The notes: generated by a model from the letters alone, not told the origin. A DNA stretch of 52,238 nt from Planctomycetota bacterium (GCA_026692905.1 JAPLNL010000105.1:1-52238), one strand, 5' to 3'; counted from the stretch's first letter, positions 8,941 to 18,394 are shown. A program made the numbers and translations.

Positions 8941-10038
8941 ATGGATTTCCGACCTGCACTTTCGCGCTCCACAGCCGACTTATTGACGAGTCTTTTTCGA
9001 ATTGCCAGCGTGATTTCCCTGGTTTTTTTGGATGCTCCAACGGTCGACGCCCAGCCGAATCATGCTCCAAAAACATCGGCCGAAAAGTTCAAAAACGTTT
9101 GGGTCCTTTCTGACATGCCTGCCGATCAGATGGGCAAAGTGATGAATATGATGTCGGCTTCCCTTGGAGTGAACTGCAGTTTCTGCCACGAGGGGACCAA
9201 CTTCGCCAAAGAAGGAGTCGGTCACAAAGACGCCGGCCGCAAAATGATTTCCATGACACTCGGGCTCAACAAAGAGTTTTTCGGAGGGAAAACCGAAGTC
9301 ACATGCAATACTTGCCATCAAGGGAAATCCAAGCCTGTTTCGAACGTCGAACTCACTCAAGCAAAGCCGATCGTTCGCATCCATCAGCCCCAGTTCCAAC
9401 CGTCCGCGGATGACATCTTGGCAAAGCACATTCAAGCCGTTGGGGGCAAGCAAAAATTGGATTCCATCAAAAACCGACACGTCATCGCCAAGAGACGCGA
9501 GATTCACGGAGGCAGTGAACCTGAAGAGCTTTGGCAAACCTCAAACGGATTGACACGCATGGTAACTCAGTACGGATCGGTCTCAGTCGTAGAGGGATTC
9601 GACGGTTCTCAAGCGTGGAAACGCGTCAATGAGAACGCTATCGAATTGAAACCCGACGAAGCAGAGCAAATAAAGCTCGAAGCCGTCATCGCGTTTGGTA
9701 GCAACATGCACACTATGTATTCCGAGTTCGCTTTTCAATCTGCCGATCGAATCGAAGACCGTGAAGTGATTGTGTTATCAGGCTTGAATCCTTCAAAAAT
9801 GCCGGAGCGCCTTTCATTTGACTCTCAAACGGGATTGCTGCGGAGACGCGTATTGTCCGTAGCAACGTTGTTGGGGGAGTTTGAATATCAGGTAGACTAC
9901 GTGGAGTACCAAGAGTTCGGAGGAATATTGCAACCGACCAAGATTCGATTCGCTGTTCCCAACATTACTTGGACCCGTGAGGTCACCAAAATCGAGATCA
10001 ACACAGAAATTGACGAATCGATTTTTCGCTTGCGGTAA
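8941..10038 (+). CDS. Secreted dihaem c-type cytochrome with C-terminal extension
   Basis: This 365-residue exported protein has a signal peptide (residues 1-37, ending Val-Asp-Ala-Gln) and two haem-c sites, Cys79-Ser-Phe-Cys82-His83 and Cys122-Asn-Thr-Cys125-His126. The spacing and the Met-rich helix before the first site (MNMMSASLGVNC) resemble half of the photosynthetic reaction-centre cytochrome subunit family (CytoC_RC), which occurs in non-phototrophs too. Residues about 150-365 are haem-free and read like a beta-rich LolA/outer-membrane lipoprotein-sorting-like domain. I chose the ATG at 8941 since it starts the signal peptide directly; an in-frame ATG lies at 8836. The electron partner is unknown. 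Confidence 0.8.
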   Translation: MDFRPALSRSTADLLTSLFRIASVISLVFLDAPTVDAQPNHAPKTSAEKFKNVWVLSDMPADQMGKVMNMMSASLGVNCSFCHEGTNFAKEGVGHKDAGRKMISMTLGLNKEFFGGKTEVTCNTCHQGKSKPVSNVELTQAKPIVRIHQPQFQPSADDILAKHIQAVGGKQKLDSIKNRHVIAKRREIHGGSEPEELWQTSNGLTRMVTQYGSVSVVEGFDGSQAWKRVNENAIELKPDEAEQIKLEAVIAFGSNMHTMYSEFAFQSADRIEDREVIVLSGLNPSKMPERLSFDSQTGLLRRRVLSVATLLGEFEYQVDYVEYQEFGGILQPTKIRFAVPNITWTREVTKIEINTEIDESIFRLR

Positions 10039-10251
10039 ATTGAGCCGCGGGCACTACCCGCGATAGCCATGTCTACCAGGGAAACCGTAACGCGGCCAGA
10101 ACCCGCGGCTACCGGAAACTTCATCGAAATTGAACATGACGGCAACCCACTCTCAACGAATTGGACATAGAATCGGCAAGGGCCACCGGCCTGTTTTTTT
10201 CCGGAAGTATCAAAAGTAAGTTCCGGTTCCAATGCTCGAAAGGGATATTTC

Positions 10252-12858
10252 ATGACGACTAAGTTGCAGAAGAAAAAATGGACGAGGGGAGCTCTCGTTT
10301 TTTGCTCGCTCCTATTCGTGGCCGCTCCAGGTAACGGTTCACTTCAAGCTCAAGAAAAATCTACCAACGAGCTTGGCAAGACCTCGGAATCGCGTTTCCC
10401 CGGCCCAACCGAGAACGGCTATCTGCTTCCAAACGGCTGGCATATCACACCTGCAGGTCGACAGATTGAAACCACCGACTTGCTTCTCAATATCAAGCCG
10501 CTCAAAGATTCCAAACACGCAATCATTGCGACCAGTGGATTCAATGAACATAACGTCGCTCTGGTCAATCTCGAAACCGGCTCGTTTCTCGCCAAGGAGT
10601 CGGCCCGCCAAAGCTGGTTCGGTTTAGCAATGTCTGCAGACGAACAGAAATTGATTTGGTCCGGTGGTGGTGCCGGACAGTTGCACACATTTGAAATCGC
10701 CGATGGCAAACTGACACGCACTAGCGAAAAGGAACCTGACGTTCGATCGATGAAGCGTGAGGAAGCCGCTGCCCTGAAGGCCCAACTCGTTAAGGAAAAA
10801 TCGTTTCGGGGCGGACTTTGCTTGGACGAACAACGCCAGTGCGTTTATTCGCTCAAAATCAACGCGGGCAAACTGGCGGTCATTCCATTTGGAGGAGAAG
10901 AGGCAAAGGAACTGGACCTGGGTGGACGTCCATACGATGTCCAGTTGAGCCCGCGAAACGGGTTGCTCTACATTTCCGACTGGAGCGAGCGTCGCATCGT
11001 CGTAGTCGATCCTGTTTTGTTCCGAGTCGTTGCGAGAATTCCTGTTGGGGAACACCCTAACCAAATCGCGTTTCACCCAACCGACGACCGACTCTTTGTG
11101 GCTTGCGCCTCCGCCAATGGCGTTTGGGTAATCGATACCAAACGAGGAATCGTCACCGAAACCATTTACACGCCACTCTTTCCGCGGGCTCCAGAAGGAA
11201 GCACTCCGGACGCGTTGGCCGTCTCACCCGATGGCGAGACTCTCTATGTCGCCAATGCCGACAACAACTGCATCGCGGTCATCGAAGTAGAACACCAGAA
11301 CAAAAGTACAGTCAAAGGCTTCATCCCAACCGGTTGGTATCCCACCGCAGTTGCGGTGACTCCGGACGGCAAGAACTTGTTGGTTGGCGTTGGCAAAGGA
11401 AACCAATCCAAAGCCAATCCGATCCCAAAGGTGGAAGTACCCGATTCAAAACTGACCGAGACCGAAAAGGTCGTTAAGAAATCTCAGCCATTCCCGTACA
11501 TTGGGACCAATATGAGCGGTGCCCTATCCATTGTTCCGATTCCAGATGAAGCCGCACTGAAAGTGTACACGCAACAAGTTTACCGAAACTGCCCGTATTC
11601 CGATGACTTGCTGACCGCCGTGCCGAACAAGGTACCCACCGCAATCCCAACCAAAGTTGGCGATCCTAGCCCAATCAAATACGTCATCTACGTTATCAAA
11701 GAAAACCGAACCTACGATCAAGTCTTCGGCGACTTGGCTACGGGAGACACACCGAAAGGCAAAGGGGACCCGAGTCTTTGTATGTTCCCACGAAACGTAA
11801 CTCCCAATCACCACAAGCTCGCTGAGCAATTTGTACTGCTGGACAATTTGTATTGCAACGGCCAGGTGAGTCGGGACGGCCACCCTTGGAGCACGATGGC
11901 TTACAACACCGACTACATCTCGCGAGACTGGCACTTGACCTATTCCCAGCGATTGGGAGTCGATGACGACGATGAAGGGGATTTGTCGAACGGCCCCTCC
12001 GGTTATCTGTGGGACGCTTGCATGCGAGCCGGTGTTAGCTATCGCAACTACAAGGAGTACGGCAGTCGCGTTTCTGACGACAACGGCAACACCAAAATGG
12101 AGGGACGGGTACCTGGTCTCGTCGGTCATATGTGCCCTAACTTTGGTATCGGTAAGGGACGCGAACGTGACATGGACCTCATCGATGTCATGCTCGACGA
12201 ATACAAGCAGTTCGTTGAAAACAAGAACATGCCCAAATTCATCATGATGAGCCTTGGCGAAGATCACACCGACGGCACTCGACCTGGCTCATTCACACCG
12301 CAAGCTTGCGTCGGAAGCAATGATATCGCGATTGGCAAGCTGGTAGAGGCAGTTAGCCATGGCCCTTTGTGGGCTGAGACAGCCATTTTCATGATTGAGG
12401 ACGATGCGCAAAACGGCCCCGATCACATCGATGCCCATCGCACTGTCAGCCTGGTCATCAGTCCGTATACCAAGCGGGCGCACGTTGACAGCACTCAGTA
12501 CAGCACGGTCAGCATGATTCGAACGATGGAGCTCATCCTGGGACTGGAACCTCTGTCCCAGTACGACGCGGCAGCTCGGCCCATGTTCAACAGCTTTACG
12601 AATGTGGCCGATTTGACTCCCTACACCATGGAAAAAGCACAAATCAATCTCGAGGCAAAGAACGACGCTTTAGCGTACGGAGCAGATCGATCGATGCGGA
12701 TGGATTTTACGGAGTACGATCGCATTGATGATTTTGAGCTGAATGAAATCTTGTGGCATTCCATCATGGGAGAGGACGCGCCATTACCGCCGGCAGTCCG
12801 ACGGGCAATTGCCTTTCGTTCGTCGAACCTTGGAAAACAAAATGCATTAACGCCCTAA
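10252..12858 (+). CDS. Secreted bifunctional YncE-like beta-propeller / phosphoesterase
   Basis: An 868-residue exported protein. An N-terminal signal peptide (to about Ser-Leu-Gln-Ala-Gln, residue 34) precedes a seven-bladed YVTN/YncE-like propeller (about 60-410), with repeats such as GLLYISDWSERRIVVVDP and DALAVSPDGETLYVANADNN. A C-terminal phosphoesterase domain (about 470-800, phospholipase C/acid phosphatase family) follows, marked by IKENRTYDQVFGDL, by SRDGHPWSTMAYNTDY and by the metal-site region MIEDDAQNGPDHIDAHR. Such fusions are frequent in planctomycetes and acidobacteria. It likely hydrolyses a phosphate ester outside the cytoplasm, with the propeller as a binding scaffold. The start ATG at 10252 begins the signal peptide. 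Confidence 0.85.
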   Translation: MTTKLQKKKWTRGALVFCSLLFVAAPGNGSLQAQEKSTNELGKTSESRFPGPTENGYLLPNGWHITPAGRQIETTDLLLNIKPLKDSKHAIIATSGFNEHNVALVNLETGSFLAKESARQSWFGLAMSADEQKLIWSGGGAGQLHTFEIADGKLTRTSEKEPDVRSMKREEAAALKAQLVKEKSFRGGLCLDEQRQCVYSLKINAGKLAVIPFGGEEAKELDLGGRPYDVQLSPRNGLLYISDWSERRIVVVDPVLFRVVARIPVGEHPNQIAFHPTDDRLFVACASANGVWVIDTKRGIVTETIYTPLFPRAPEGSTPDALAVSPDGETLYVANADNNCIAVIEVEHQNKSTVKGFIPTGWYPTAVAVTPDGKNLLVGVGKGNQSKANPIPKVEVPDSKLTETEKVVKKSQPFPYIGTNMSGALSIVPIPDEAALKVYTQQVYRNCPYSDDLLTAVPNKVPTAIPTKVGDPSPIKYVIYVIKENRTYDQVFGDLATGDTPKGKGDPSLCMFPRNVTPNHHKLAEQFVLLDNLYCNGQVSRDGHPWSTMAYNTDYISRDWHLTYSQRLGVDDDDEGDLSNGPSGYLWDACMRAGVSYRNYKEYGSRVSDDNGNTKMEGRVPGLVGHMCPNFGIGKGRERDMDLIDVMLDEYKQFVENKNMPKFIMMSLGEDHTDGTRPGSFTPQACVGSNDIAIGKLVEAVSHGPLWAETAIFMIEDDAQNGPDHIDAHRTVSLVISPYTKRAHVDSTQYSTVSMIRTMELILGLEPLSQYDAAARPMFNSFTNVADLTPYTMEKAQINLEAKNDALAYGADRSMRMDFTEYDRIDDFELNEILWHSIMGEDAPLPPAVRRAIAFRSSNLGKQNALTP

Positions 12859-12944
12859 GCACTCGAAGCGGAGGACTGGTGCTGTACTTCACCCGGCACA
12901 CGAAGAAGCGTCTTCGCTCACTTCATTTTGATTTTGCTCCCCTA

Positions 12945-13010
12945 GCCCCGAAACGGCAACACTGTCGCCCCGAAACGGCAACACTGTCGCCCCGAAACGG
13001 CAACACTGTG
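12945..13010. repeat. Tandem repeat, 3 x 22 bp
   Basis: Three adjacent 22-bp copies (core CCCCGAAACGGCAACACTGT) begin at 12945, 12967 and 12989; only the last base of the third differs. They lie in the 309-bp gap after the phosphoesterase gene. The rest of the gap contains the ATGTGGGTAAAGATG motif (13103-13117) followed by a GATGAG-GAT-CTCATC palindrome (13114-13128), and no gene. Confidence 0.85.
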
Positions 13011-13167
13011 AAGTATTTCAGGACGGCTGGGGCTTGCCCCTCCGTCCGCAGCTTTGGAGTTCTAGATATTTGAAGGAAATTCGATTTCTAAATTGAATCA
13101 CAATGTGGGTAAAGATGAGGATCTCATCCGTGTCTATAAAATGCCACTGATCCGCAATGAAGGTCGT

Positions 13168-14253
13168 TTACGGCCTCACGCCAACTCGTACTACATTTGC
13201 AGATAAGCCATCCTGCACAATCGCTTCTACCTCAGAAAGAGTATGCCAAATGGTTACAAGTTCTGCGAATGGAAAATTGTTGCCAGACTCGGCTAAGAAT
13301 TGAACAGCGGAACGTAAATGTTCTGGACGGTAATTGTGAATTCCTCGCAACGTCAATTGCCGCCGAATCAATTGTTCTGGCAGAAGCGAAACGGGAGGAA
13401 CTGGAAAGACAGCTCCGACGAGAACCAACTGCCCTCCGATGCGGAGCGACTCCACCCCAGGAACGATCATGGCTTGGGCTCCGGACAGTTCGACTACTGC
13501 GTCGCAGCCATAATCTCGGCTTTGAGAAAATTCCGCTTGCCATTCCTCCGGTGAATAGGCCTGGGTGGCTCCAAATCGCAAGGCCATTTCCCGTTTCGCT
13601 TGAACTGGGTCGATTGCAACGATGCGTTTCCAGCCGCTCGCTTTTGCAACCGAGCACGCGGTCAAACCGAGCATTCCAGCACCGATGAATACGATGTGAC
13701 TGTTGTCCGTTGGGGGCCGTAGTGTTTCCAGTGCCGCCATTACGGTTGCGGTTGCACAACTGGCTGGCGTAAAAACCTCAAGCCTAGCCGAATCCGGCAG
13801 CTTGATCGTGTGAGTTCCAGCAGCCAGCACACAATACTCCGCCAATCCGCCACTGAGTTCATGTCCGCTGCCAAAGCCCATATGGCCGTACTTGCAAGCT
13901 CGCTCACACTTTTGCTCAAGTCCGCGGCGGCAATAAAAACAGTTACCGCAATTCGCGACGATCGCCCAAGTTATTTGGTCCCCGAGACGCAACGATTTGT
14001 TTTGCATGTCGTGGGGCGGACACAGCTCACCCATTTCCACGATTTCGCCGACGATTTCGTGCCCTAAAATCGTTGGCATGGGGACTTGTCGTCGACCGTG
14101 CAGGGAATGCAGATCGCTTCCGCAGAGAGTGCACCCAGTCACGCGAACGAGAGCTTGTTCCGGCGTCAGAATCGGTATTGGTATTTCTTGGAGCTCAAGC
14201 TTTCCGTGATGGCCGGCGTAGACTAGCGCCTTAGAATGCGTCGGACGAGTCAT
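13168..14253 (-). CDS. Zinc-dependent alcohol dehydrogenase, phosphonate-cluster type
   Basis: This 361-residue medium-chain dehydrogenase resembles the 'phosphonate catabolism associated alcohol dehydrogenase' family (TIGR03366, from memory). Catalytic-zinc residues are Cys44 (CGSDLH), His65 and Glu66 (GHE). The structural-zinc lobe is complete: Cys102, Cys105, Cys108, Cys116. The Rossmann motif is VFIGAGMLGL. The ATG at 14253 overlaps the transporter's TGA as ATGA, so the two genes are translationally coupled; an upstream in-frame start at 14352 is therefore unlikely. A plausible role is interconverting acetaldehyde or phosphonoacetaldehyde with the alcohol, in step with PhnX across the divergent promoter region. 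This is inference from context. Confidence 0.82.
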   Translation of the reverse strand: MTRPTHSKALVYAGHHGKLELQEIPIPILTPEQALVRVTGCTLCGSDLHSLHGRRQVPMPTILGHEIVGEIVEMGELCPPHDMQNKSLRLGDQITWAIVANCGNCFYCRRGLEQKCERACKYGHMGFGSGHELSGGLAEYCVLAAGTHTIKLPDSARLEVFTPASCATATVMAALETLRPPTDNSHIVFIGAGMLGLTACSVAKASGWKRIVAIDPVQAKREMALRFGATQAYSPEEWQAEFSQSRDYGCDAVVELSGAQAMIVPGVESLRIGGQLVLVGAVFPVPPVSLLPEQLIRRQLTLRGIHNYRPEHLRSAVQFLAESGNNFPFAELVTIWHTLSEVEAIVQDGLSANVVRVGVRP

Positions 14254-15548
14254 GTTGCGGTGCCAGCAAGCTGCTTCGGGTGGAACTTGGTCTTGTAGTG
14301 CAATGCCGACCAAGCAATCGATAGGAGCGAGATGGCTCCCGCCGTTATGCACGCCACGATAAAGAACTGCAAGATATTTCCTTCGAATCGAACCAATTTG
14401 CGAACGAGCAACACGACGACATAACCAAAATATCCGGTCGAATCCACCAACGCCATGAGGTATCCCAAATTGCCGCGCTCGCGGGTCAGCGCGATGAACC
14501 TCTCGAGGACCGTCGTGTGAATAGCTACGTATGGCATGTATAATCCCAAGCCAACCAGGACCATGAAAGTTAGAGGATCAAGAAACTTTTGTGTCTGCAA
14601 AAAACAAGCAGCCAGAAGCAAAAAAATGCCTGCCGCACAAATGGACAGCGAACTCAGGTAAGCGGCACCATTTTGTCGAAATAAGACGCAGCTACCATTG
14701 ATTGCCAAAACCAACAGCCCAACCCAAATCTCGGACTGAGTAAATTTCTGGGCGAGACTGGCCGGCTCCGCTCCCAAGTCCGTCCAAAGCTCCCTCGCGA
14801 AATCCCCTCTTATGCTTCGCAAGATATTCGCGAGCAAGTAAACAGTGATGATGGGCGTAAGCCCCCACGCATACTTTCGCAGATAGTGCCAGCGGTCGCT
14901 TCGATTCATGACGGTTCGAGTCTGACGCTGCGACTCATCAGCGTCCGAGGGGCGAGGGATTTGCGTTAACATCCATACGAAAAACAGAAGCGGAATCACA
15001 AACACAGCTCCAGCAAGTGCGGGCATCCAGGCTTCGCCAGCAATCGAAATAAAACTCTGCCCCACCGACTTCATGATTCCATCTGCAAGGATGAAACTGG
15101 CACACAGTCCGGCCGCCAACAATTCAGTCGTTTGTCTCCCCTCAAGAAAACCGAGGACCAAGCCAAAAACCATCCCAAGCGGCAAGCCGTTTAGAAAAAT
15201 GAATAAAATGTTCCAAGGTCTGCTCGTGGCTCCAAAACCGATGAGCGCCATTTGCGAAAAACCGATTAGTGCCAAGATCGCGACAGCCCGTCGATCCGGC
15301 GCCAATTCCGATACGACTTTGATACCAATGAACTTGCTGATGGTGTAACCAAGCACTTGAGCAATGACGAACACGCTCTTCTCGTCGAGCAACCAAGTCT
15401 CCGAAAGATGGTATTGATAATCGTATGCTCCTGCCTTAAATGGCACACGAAAACCATACATGCAAAAATAGGTCCCGAAGGCAGCCACGATCGACCAGAT
15501 CGTCAACGCCCATGGTGGCAAATGCCTAGTGACGAGCGACGGTGACAT
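14250..15548 (-). CDS. MFS-like membrane transporter (DUF5690 type)
   Basis: A 432-residue integral membrane protein with about 11-12 hydrophobic segments, for example WALTIWSIVAAFGTYFCMYG at the N terminus. The conserved beginning TYFCMYGFRVPFKAG and the segment VLGYTISKFIGIKVVSE are typical of the DUF5690/MFS-like family. It overlaps the alcohol dehydrogenase gene by 4 nt and diverges from the PhnZ-like gene. No PhnCDE-type ABC transporter is present, so uptake of an aminophosphonate or a related compound is a reasonable guess. I chose the ATG at 15548; a TTG at 15578 is also in frame. Confidence 0.75.
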   Translation of the reverse strand: MSPSLVTRHLPPWALTIWSIVAAFGTYFCMYGFRVPFKAGAYDYQYHLSETWLLDEKSVFVIAQVLGYTISKFIGIKVVSELAPDRRAVAILALIGFSQMALIGFGATSRPWNILFIFLNGLPLGMVFGLVLGFLEGRQTTELLAAGLCASFILADGIMKSVGQSFISIAGEAWMPALAGAVFVIPLLFFVWMLTQIPRPSDADESQRQTRTVMNRSDRWHYLRKYAWGLTPIITVYLLANILRSIRGDFARELWTDLGAEPASLAQKFTQSEIWVGLLVLAINGSCVLFRQNGAAYLSSLSICAAGIFLLLAACFLQTQKFLDPLTFMVLVGLGLYMPYVAIHTTVLERFIALTRERGNLGYLMALVDSTGYFGYVVVLLVRKLVRFEGNILQFFIVACITAGAISLLSIAWSALHYKTKFHPKQLAGTAT

Positions 15549-15717
15549 TGATTGGGAAGAGGTTGATGCAGAACTCAAGATGTTTGTGAGTTATGAGGAT
15601 TTGGTGAATGGAATTGCGTTATGAGGTGGGTAGTATATGCTATCGGCGTCGCACGAAGACATTAAGATTCCGTTTAGATTCGTTGCTTGTAGACCGATAT
15701 TTAAAGAGTTGCAAACC
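15549..15717. promoter_or_regulatory. Divergent promoter region of the phosphonate locus
   Basis: This 169-bp gap separates two outward-facing units, transporter-dehydrogenase and phnZ-like/FAD/phnX. It must carry both promoters, suggesting joint control. I see no clear -35/-10 pair or Pho-box-like direct repeat, and no regulator gene adjoins it. Confidence 0.5.
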
Positions 15718-16296
15718 ATGAATGAAAGTGCCCAAATTCTCGATCCCGTTTCCCATGTGATGGAGTGCTTCCGACTGCGAGGCAACTCCGAATATGGCAA
15801 GGAAGCGGTATCCCAAATCGAGCATGCCTTGCAAGCCGCATTTGCCGCAGAACAGATGGGCGGTACACCTCAGTTCGTCGCTGCATGTTTGCTGCACGAT
15901 GTTGGACACCTTCTTCACGATCTACCTGAAGATGCTCCCGATCAAAACATTGATGACGAACACGAACAACTTGGCGCGGCATGGCTCTACGAATACTTCT
16001 CACCGGAAGTCGTTGAACCGATTCGTTTGCATGTGGCGGCCAAACGTTATCTTTGCGCGGTTGATAGCGAGTATTTTTCCAAGCTGAGTCCACCTTCGGT
16101 GCAGAGCTTAGAATTGCAGGGTGGGCCAATGACTCAGGCTCAGGCCACTCATTTCGAATTGCATCCCCATTTCAAATCGGCGATTGCACTTCGACGTCTT
16201 GACGACCAAGCAAAAATCCCGAACTTGCCGACGCCACCGTTGAGTCACTATCGGGATCATCTAGCTCAGTCCTTGATCGTTGGGCCAGCGAAGTAA
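15718..16296 (+). CDS. PhnZ-like HD-domain diiron oxygenase, phosphonate locus
   Basis: This 192-residue HD-domain protein matches the phosphonate-operon HDIG family and the structurally characterised PhnZ. PhnZ uses a mixed-valence diiron centre and O2 to cleave the C-P bond of 2-amino-1-hydroxyethylphosphonate. Its published ligands, as I recall them, are His34, His58, Asp59, His80, His104 and Asp161, with Tyr24 and Glu27 gating the substrate. Here I find Tyr26, Glu29, His36, His60-Asp61, His82, His105 and Asp161/162, almost the same spacing. The ATG at 15718 gives this register; an in-frame start at 15637 would add 27 residues. The stop overlaps the next start (TAATG). No PhnY hydroxylase gene is nearby. 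Confidence 0.85.
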   Translation: MNESAQILDPVSHVMECFRLRGNSEYGKEAVSQIEHALQAAFAAEQMGGTPQFVAACLLHDVGHLLHDLPEDAPDQNIDDEHEQLGAAWLYEYFSPEVVEPIRLHVAAKRYLCAVDSEYFSKLSPPSVQSLELQGGPMTQAQATHFELHPHFKSAIALRRLDDQAKIPNLPTPPLSHYRDHLAQSLIVGPAK

Positions 16297-17432
16297 TGCC
16301 ATCGTCCACAATTATTATCGGTGGAGGAATCGTTGGCCTAGCACAAGCTTGGTTGGCATCCGAGCATGGTAATCGCGTCACGGTCTTCGAACGCAACCAG
16401 CCAGCGTGTGGCGCTTCGGTACGTAATTTTGGAATGGTCTGGCCCATCGGCCAACCTGCTGGCAAGTCGTATGAAACAGCCATCAAGAGCCGAAATCGGT
16501 GGCTACGATTCGCCGAAGATTCCGGACTCTGGATCAACGCTTGCGGTTCGATCCACTTGGCGCATCACGACGACGAATGGTCGGTCTTGAATGAGTTTTG
16601 TTCTCAAGCAGCGGAGTATGGAGTGCAATGCGAATTACTGACCAGAGAACAGGCACTTGCGCAAACCCCGGCAGCCAACCCAGTAAATCTCATTGGCGGA
16701 CTTTATAGCCCAACCGAAGTCTGTGTGAACCCGCGGAAAGCAAGCCATATCCTGGCAGGATGGCTTCGCGAAAAGCATGGAGTTCAGTTCCATTGGAACA
16801 CAGTCGTCACAGGTGTGGAGACTGGGCTGGTTTGCACCGCATCGGGGCAAGAATACCGATGCGATCAAGTGGTCGTATGTAGCGGCGCTGATTTTGAAAC
16901 ACTCTTCCCGGACGCGTTCGCGAGCTCTGGGCTTAAGAAGTGCAAATTGCAAATGCTGCGAACCGAAAGCCAGCCAGACGGATGGCGCATCGGTCCTCAC
17001 ATTGCCAGCGGCTTAACTTTACGGCATTACAGCAACTTTTCGAACTGCCCAAGTTTGGCAAAACTAAAAGCGAGAATTGCCGCCGAGTCGCCTGAGCTTG
17101 ATCGCTTCGGCGTGCATGTGATGGCCTCCCAAAACGAATATGGACAAGTTATTCTTGGCGATTCACACGAATACGGCAGCGAGATTACTCCATTCGACCG
17201 ACAAGATATCGACGAAATGATCTTACGTGAATTGCGCAAGATACTGAATCTGCCCACCTGGAACATTGCGGAAAGATGGCACGGCATCTACGCCAAGAAT
17301 CCCAATGACTCCCATTGGGTACTTGAGCCAGTACCAGGCGTTCGTATCGTGAATGGACTCGGCGGTGCTGGCATGACGATGTCTTTTGGCGTCGCAGAAA
17401 ACCTTTGGCATTCTAATCAACTTTCAAGCTAA
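16296..17432 (+). CDS. FAD-dependent (glycine/D-amino-acid oxidase-type) aminophosphonate oxidoreductase
   Basis: A 378-residue flavoenzyme of the DAO fold. The N-terminal dinucleotide motif is [12 protein letters not shown] followed by FERN, and the C-terminal flavin motif is [16 protein letters not shown]. It fits the family found in phosphonate operons (TIGR03364, proposed aminophosphonate oxidases). Members studied recently oxidise N-methylated or plain 2-aminoethylphosphonate to phosphonoacetaldehyde, as far as I recall. Here it lies between the PhnZ-like gene (1-nt overlap) and phnX (8-nt gap), where it could replace the PhnW transaminase. The exact substrate cannot be decided from sequence. 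Confidence 0.82.
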   Translation: MPSSTIIIGGGIVGLAQAWLASEHGNRVTVFERNQPACGASVRNFGMVWPIGQPAGKSYETAIKSRNRWLRFAEDSGLWINACGSIHLAHHDDEWSVLNEFCSQAAEYGVQCELLTREQALAQTPAANPVNLIGGLYSPTEVCVNPRKASHILAGWLREKHGVQFHWNTVVTGVETGLVCTASGQEYRCDQVVVCSGADFETLFPDAFASSGLKKCKLQMLRTESQPDGWRIGPHIASGLTLRHYSNFSNCPSLAKLKARIAAESPELDRFGVHVMASQNEYGQVILGDSHEYGSEITPFDRQDIDEMILRELRKILNLPTWNIAERWHGIYAKNPNDSHWVLEPVPGVRIVNGLGGAGMTMSFGVAENLWHSNQLSS

Positions 17433-17440
17433 GCAAATCT

Positions 17441-18232
17441 ATGCAAATTCAAGCGTTGCTATTCGATTGGGCTGGGACAACCGTGGACTACGGTAGTCGC
17501 GCTCCGGTAAAAGTGTTTGTCGAGATCTTTCATAGAATGGGAATCGAGATTACCGAAGCAGAAGCGCGCGGTCCGATGGGGCAAGCCAAACGAGAGCACA
17601 TCGCAAGCGTCTTAGCTGTTCCTCGTATCTCTGCTCTTTGGAAGAATAAATTTGGCTCCGTACCTAGCACTGCGGATGTAGATCGGTTGTACGCTGATTT
17701 TTTGCCCTTGCAACTTTCGGTCTTGTCGCAAGGGTCAGATGTGATTCCTGGTGTCCCGGCGCTGATCACGGAACTTCGAAGCCGCGGACTGAAGATCGGT
17801 TCATCGACTGGTTACACGCGAGCATTGATGGAAGCAGTGATTCCTACCGCGAGAGAACAAGGCTATTCGCCGGATGTTGTCGTTTGCTCCGACGAAGTTC
17901 CTGCGGGTCGTCCGATGCCATGGGCTAACTTTCGAGCTTGCGAAGTCCTTGGGGTGTATCCGCCCTCAGCTGTCTTGGTTGTTGATGATACACCCATCGG
18001 TATTCAAGCCGCTCGCAACGCCGGCATGTGGGTGGCAGGCGTAACCATGACCGGAAACGGCTTGGGACTAAGTCAAGCTGATGCAGAATCGCTTCCAGAA
18101 TCGGAGCTAAACCAACGGTTGAGCGTCATTGAAGAGCAATTTCGAGCAGCTGGCGCCCATTTCGTCCTCCGCGCGGCAACTGATTTGCTTCCCGTTTTAG
18201 ATGAGATCAACGAGCAGCTGGCTACGTCCTAA
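17441..18232 (+). CDS. phnX: Phosphonoacetaldehyde hydrolase
   Basis: This 263-residue HAD-superfamily enzyme splits phosphonoacetaldehyde into acetaldehyde and phosphate. The signature FDWAGTTVDYG supplies nucleophile Asp9 and Ala11. The Schiff-base lysine is Lys50 in PMGQAKREH, which matches Lys53 of the Bacillus cereus enzyme with the same 41-residue offset from Asp12. Other family blocks are GSSTGYTR, VPAGRPMPW and VVDDTPIGIQAARNAGMW. Length is normal. It is the last gene of the rightward unit, 8 nt after the FAD oxidoreductase. There is no PhnW gene in the window. Confidence 0.95.
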   Translation: MQIQALLFDWAGTTVDYGSRAPVKVFVEIFHRMGIEITEAEARGPMGQAKREHIASVLAVPRISALWKNKFGSVPSTADVDRLYADFLPLQLSVLSQGSDVIPGVPALITELRSRGLKIGSSTGYTRALMEAVIPTAREQGYSPDVVVCSDEVPAGRPMPWANFRACEVLGVYPPSAVLVVDDTPIGIQAARNAGMWVAGVTMTGNGLGLSQADAESLPESELNQRLSVIEEQFRAAGAHFVLRAATDLLPVLDEINEQLATS

Positions 18233-18335
18233 TTCAAAACAATCGTAGCTGGATTCGTAATAATTCAGCACCAACTATAACTACCTTAGCTGGACTCATA
18301 AGAAAAGTCCGTTCGGTAGAGCGAGGGTGCTAGAA

Positions 18336-18394
18336 GTAGTTTGGGACCATTGTCCCGAACTAGCTTAATGGACGGGACAATGGTCCCATCCTAC
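18336..18394. repeat. REPIN-like palindromic element, copy 1
   Basis: A 59-bp element made of two inverted arms, each containing the palindrome GGGACCATTGTCCC or its complement (18343-18356 and 18374-18387), separated by a short AT-rich spacer. An inverted copy lies at 26451-26508. It sits in the 441-bp gap after phnX with a GGCAGGAGCCTCA segment (18398-18410) and a CGAAAGTC...GACTTTCG hairpin (18486-18506). I see no gene in that gap. Confidence 0.8.
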
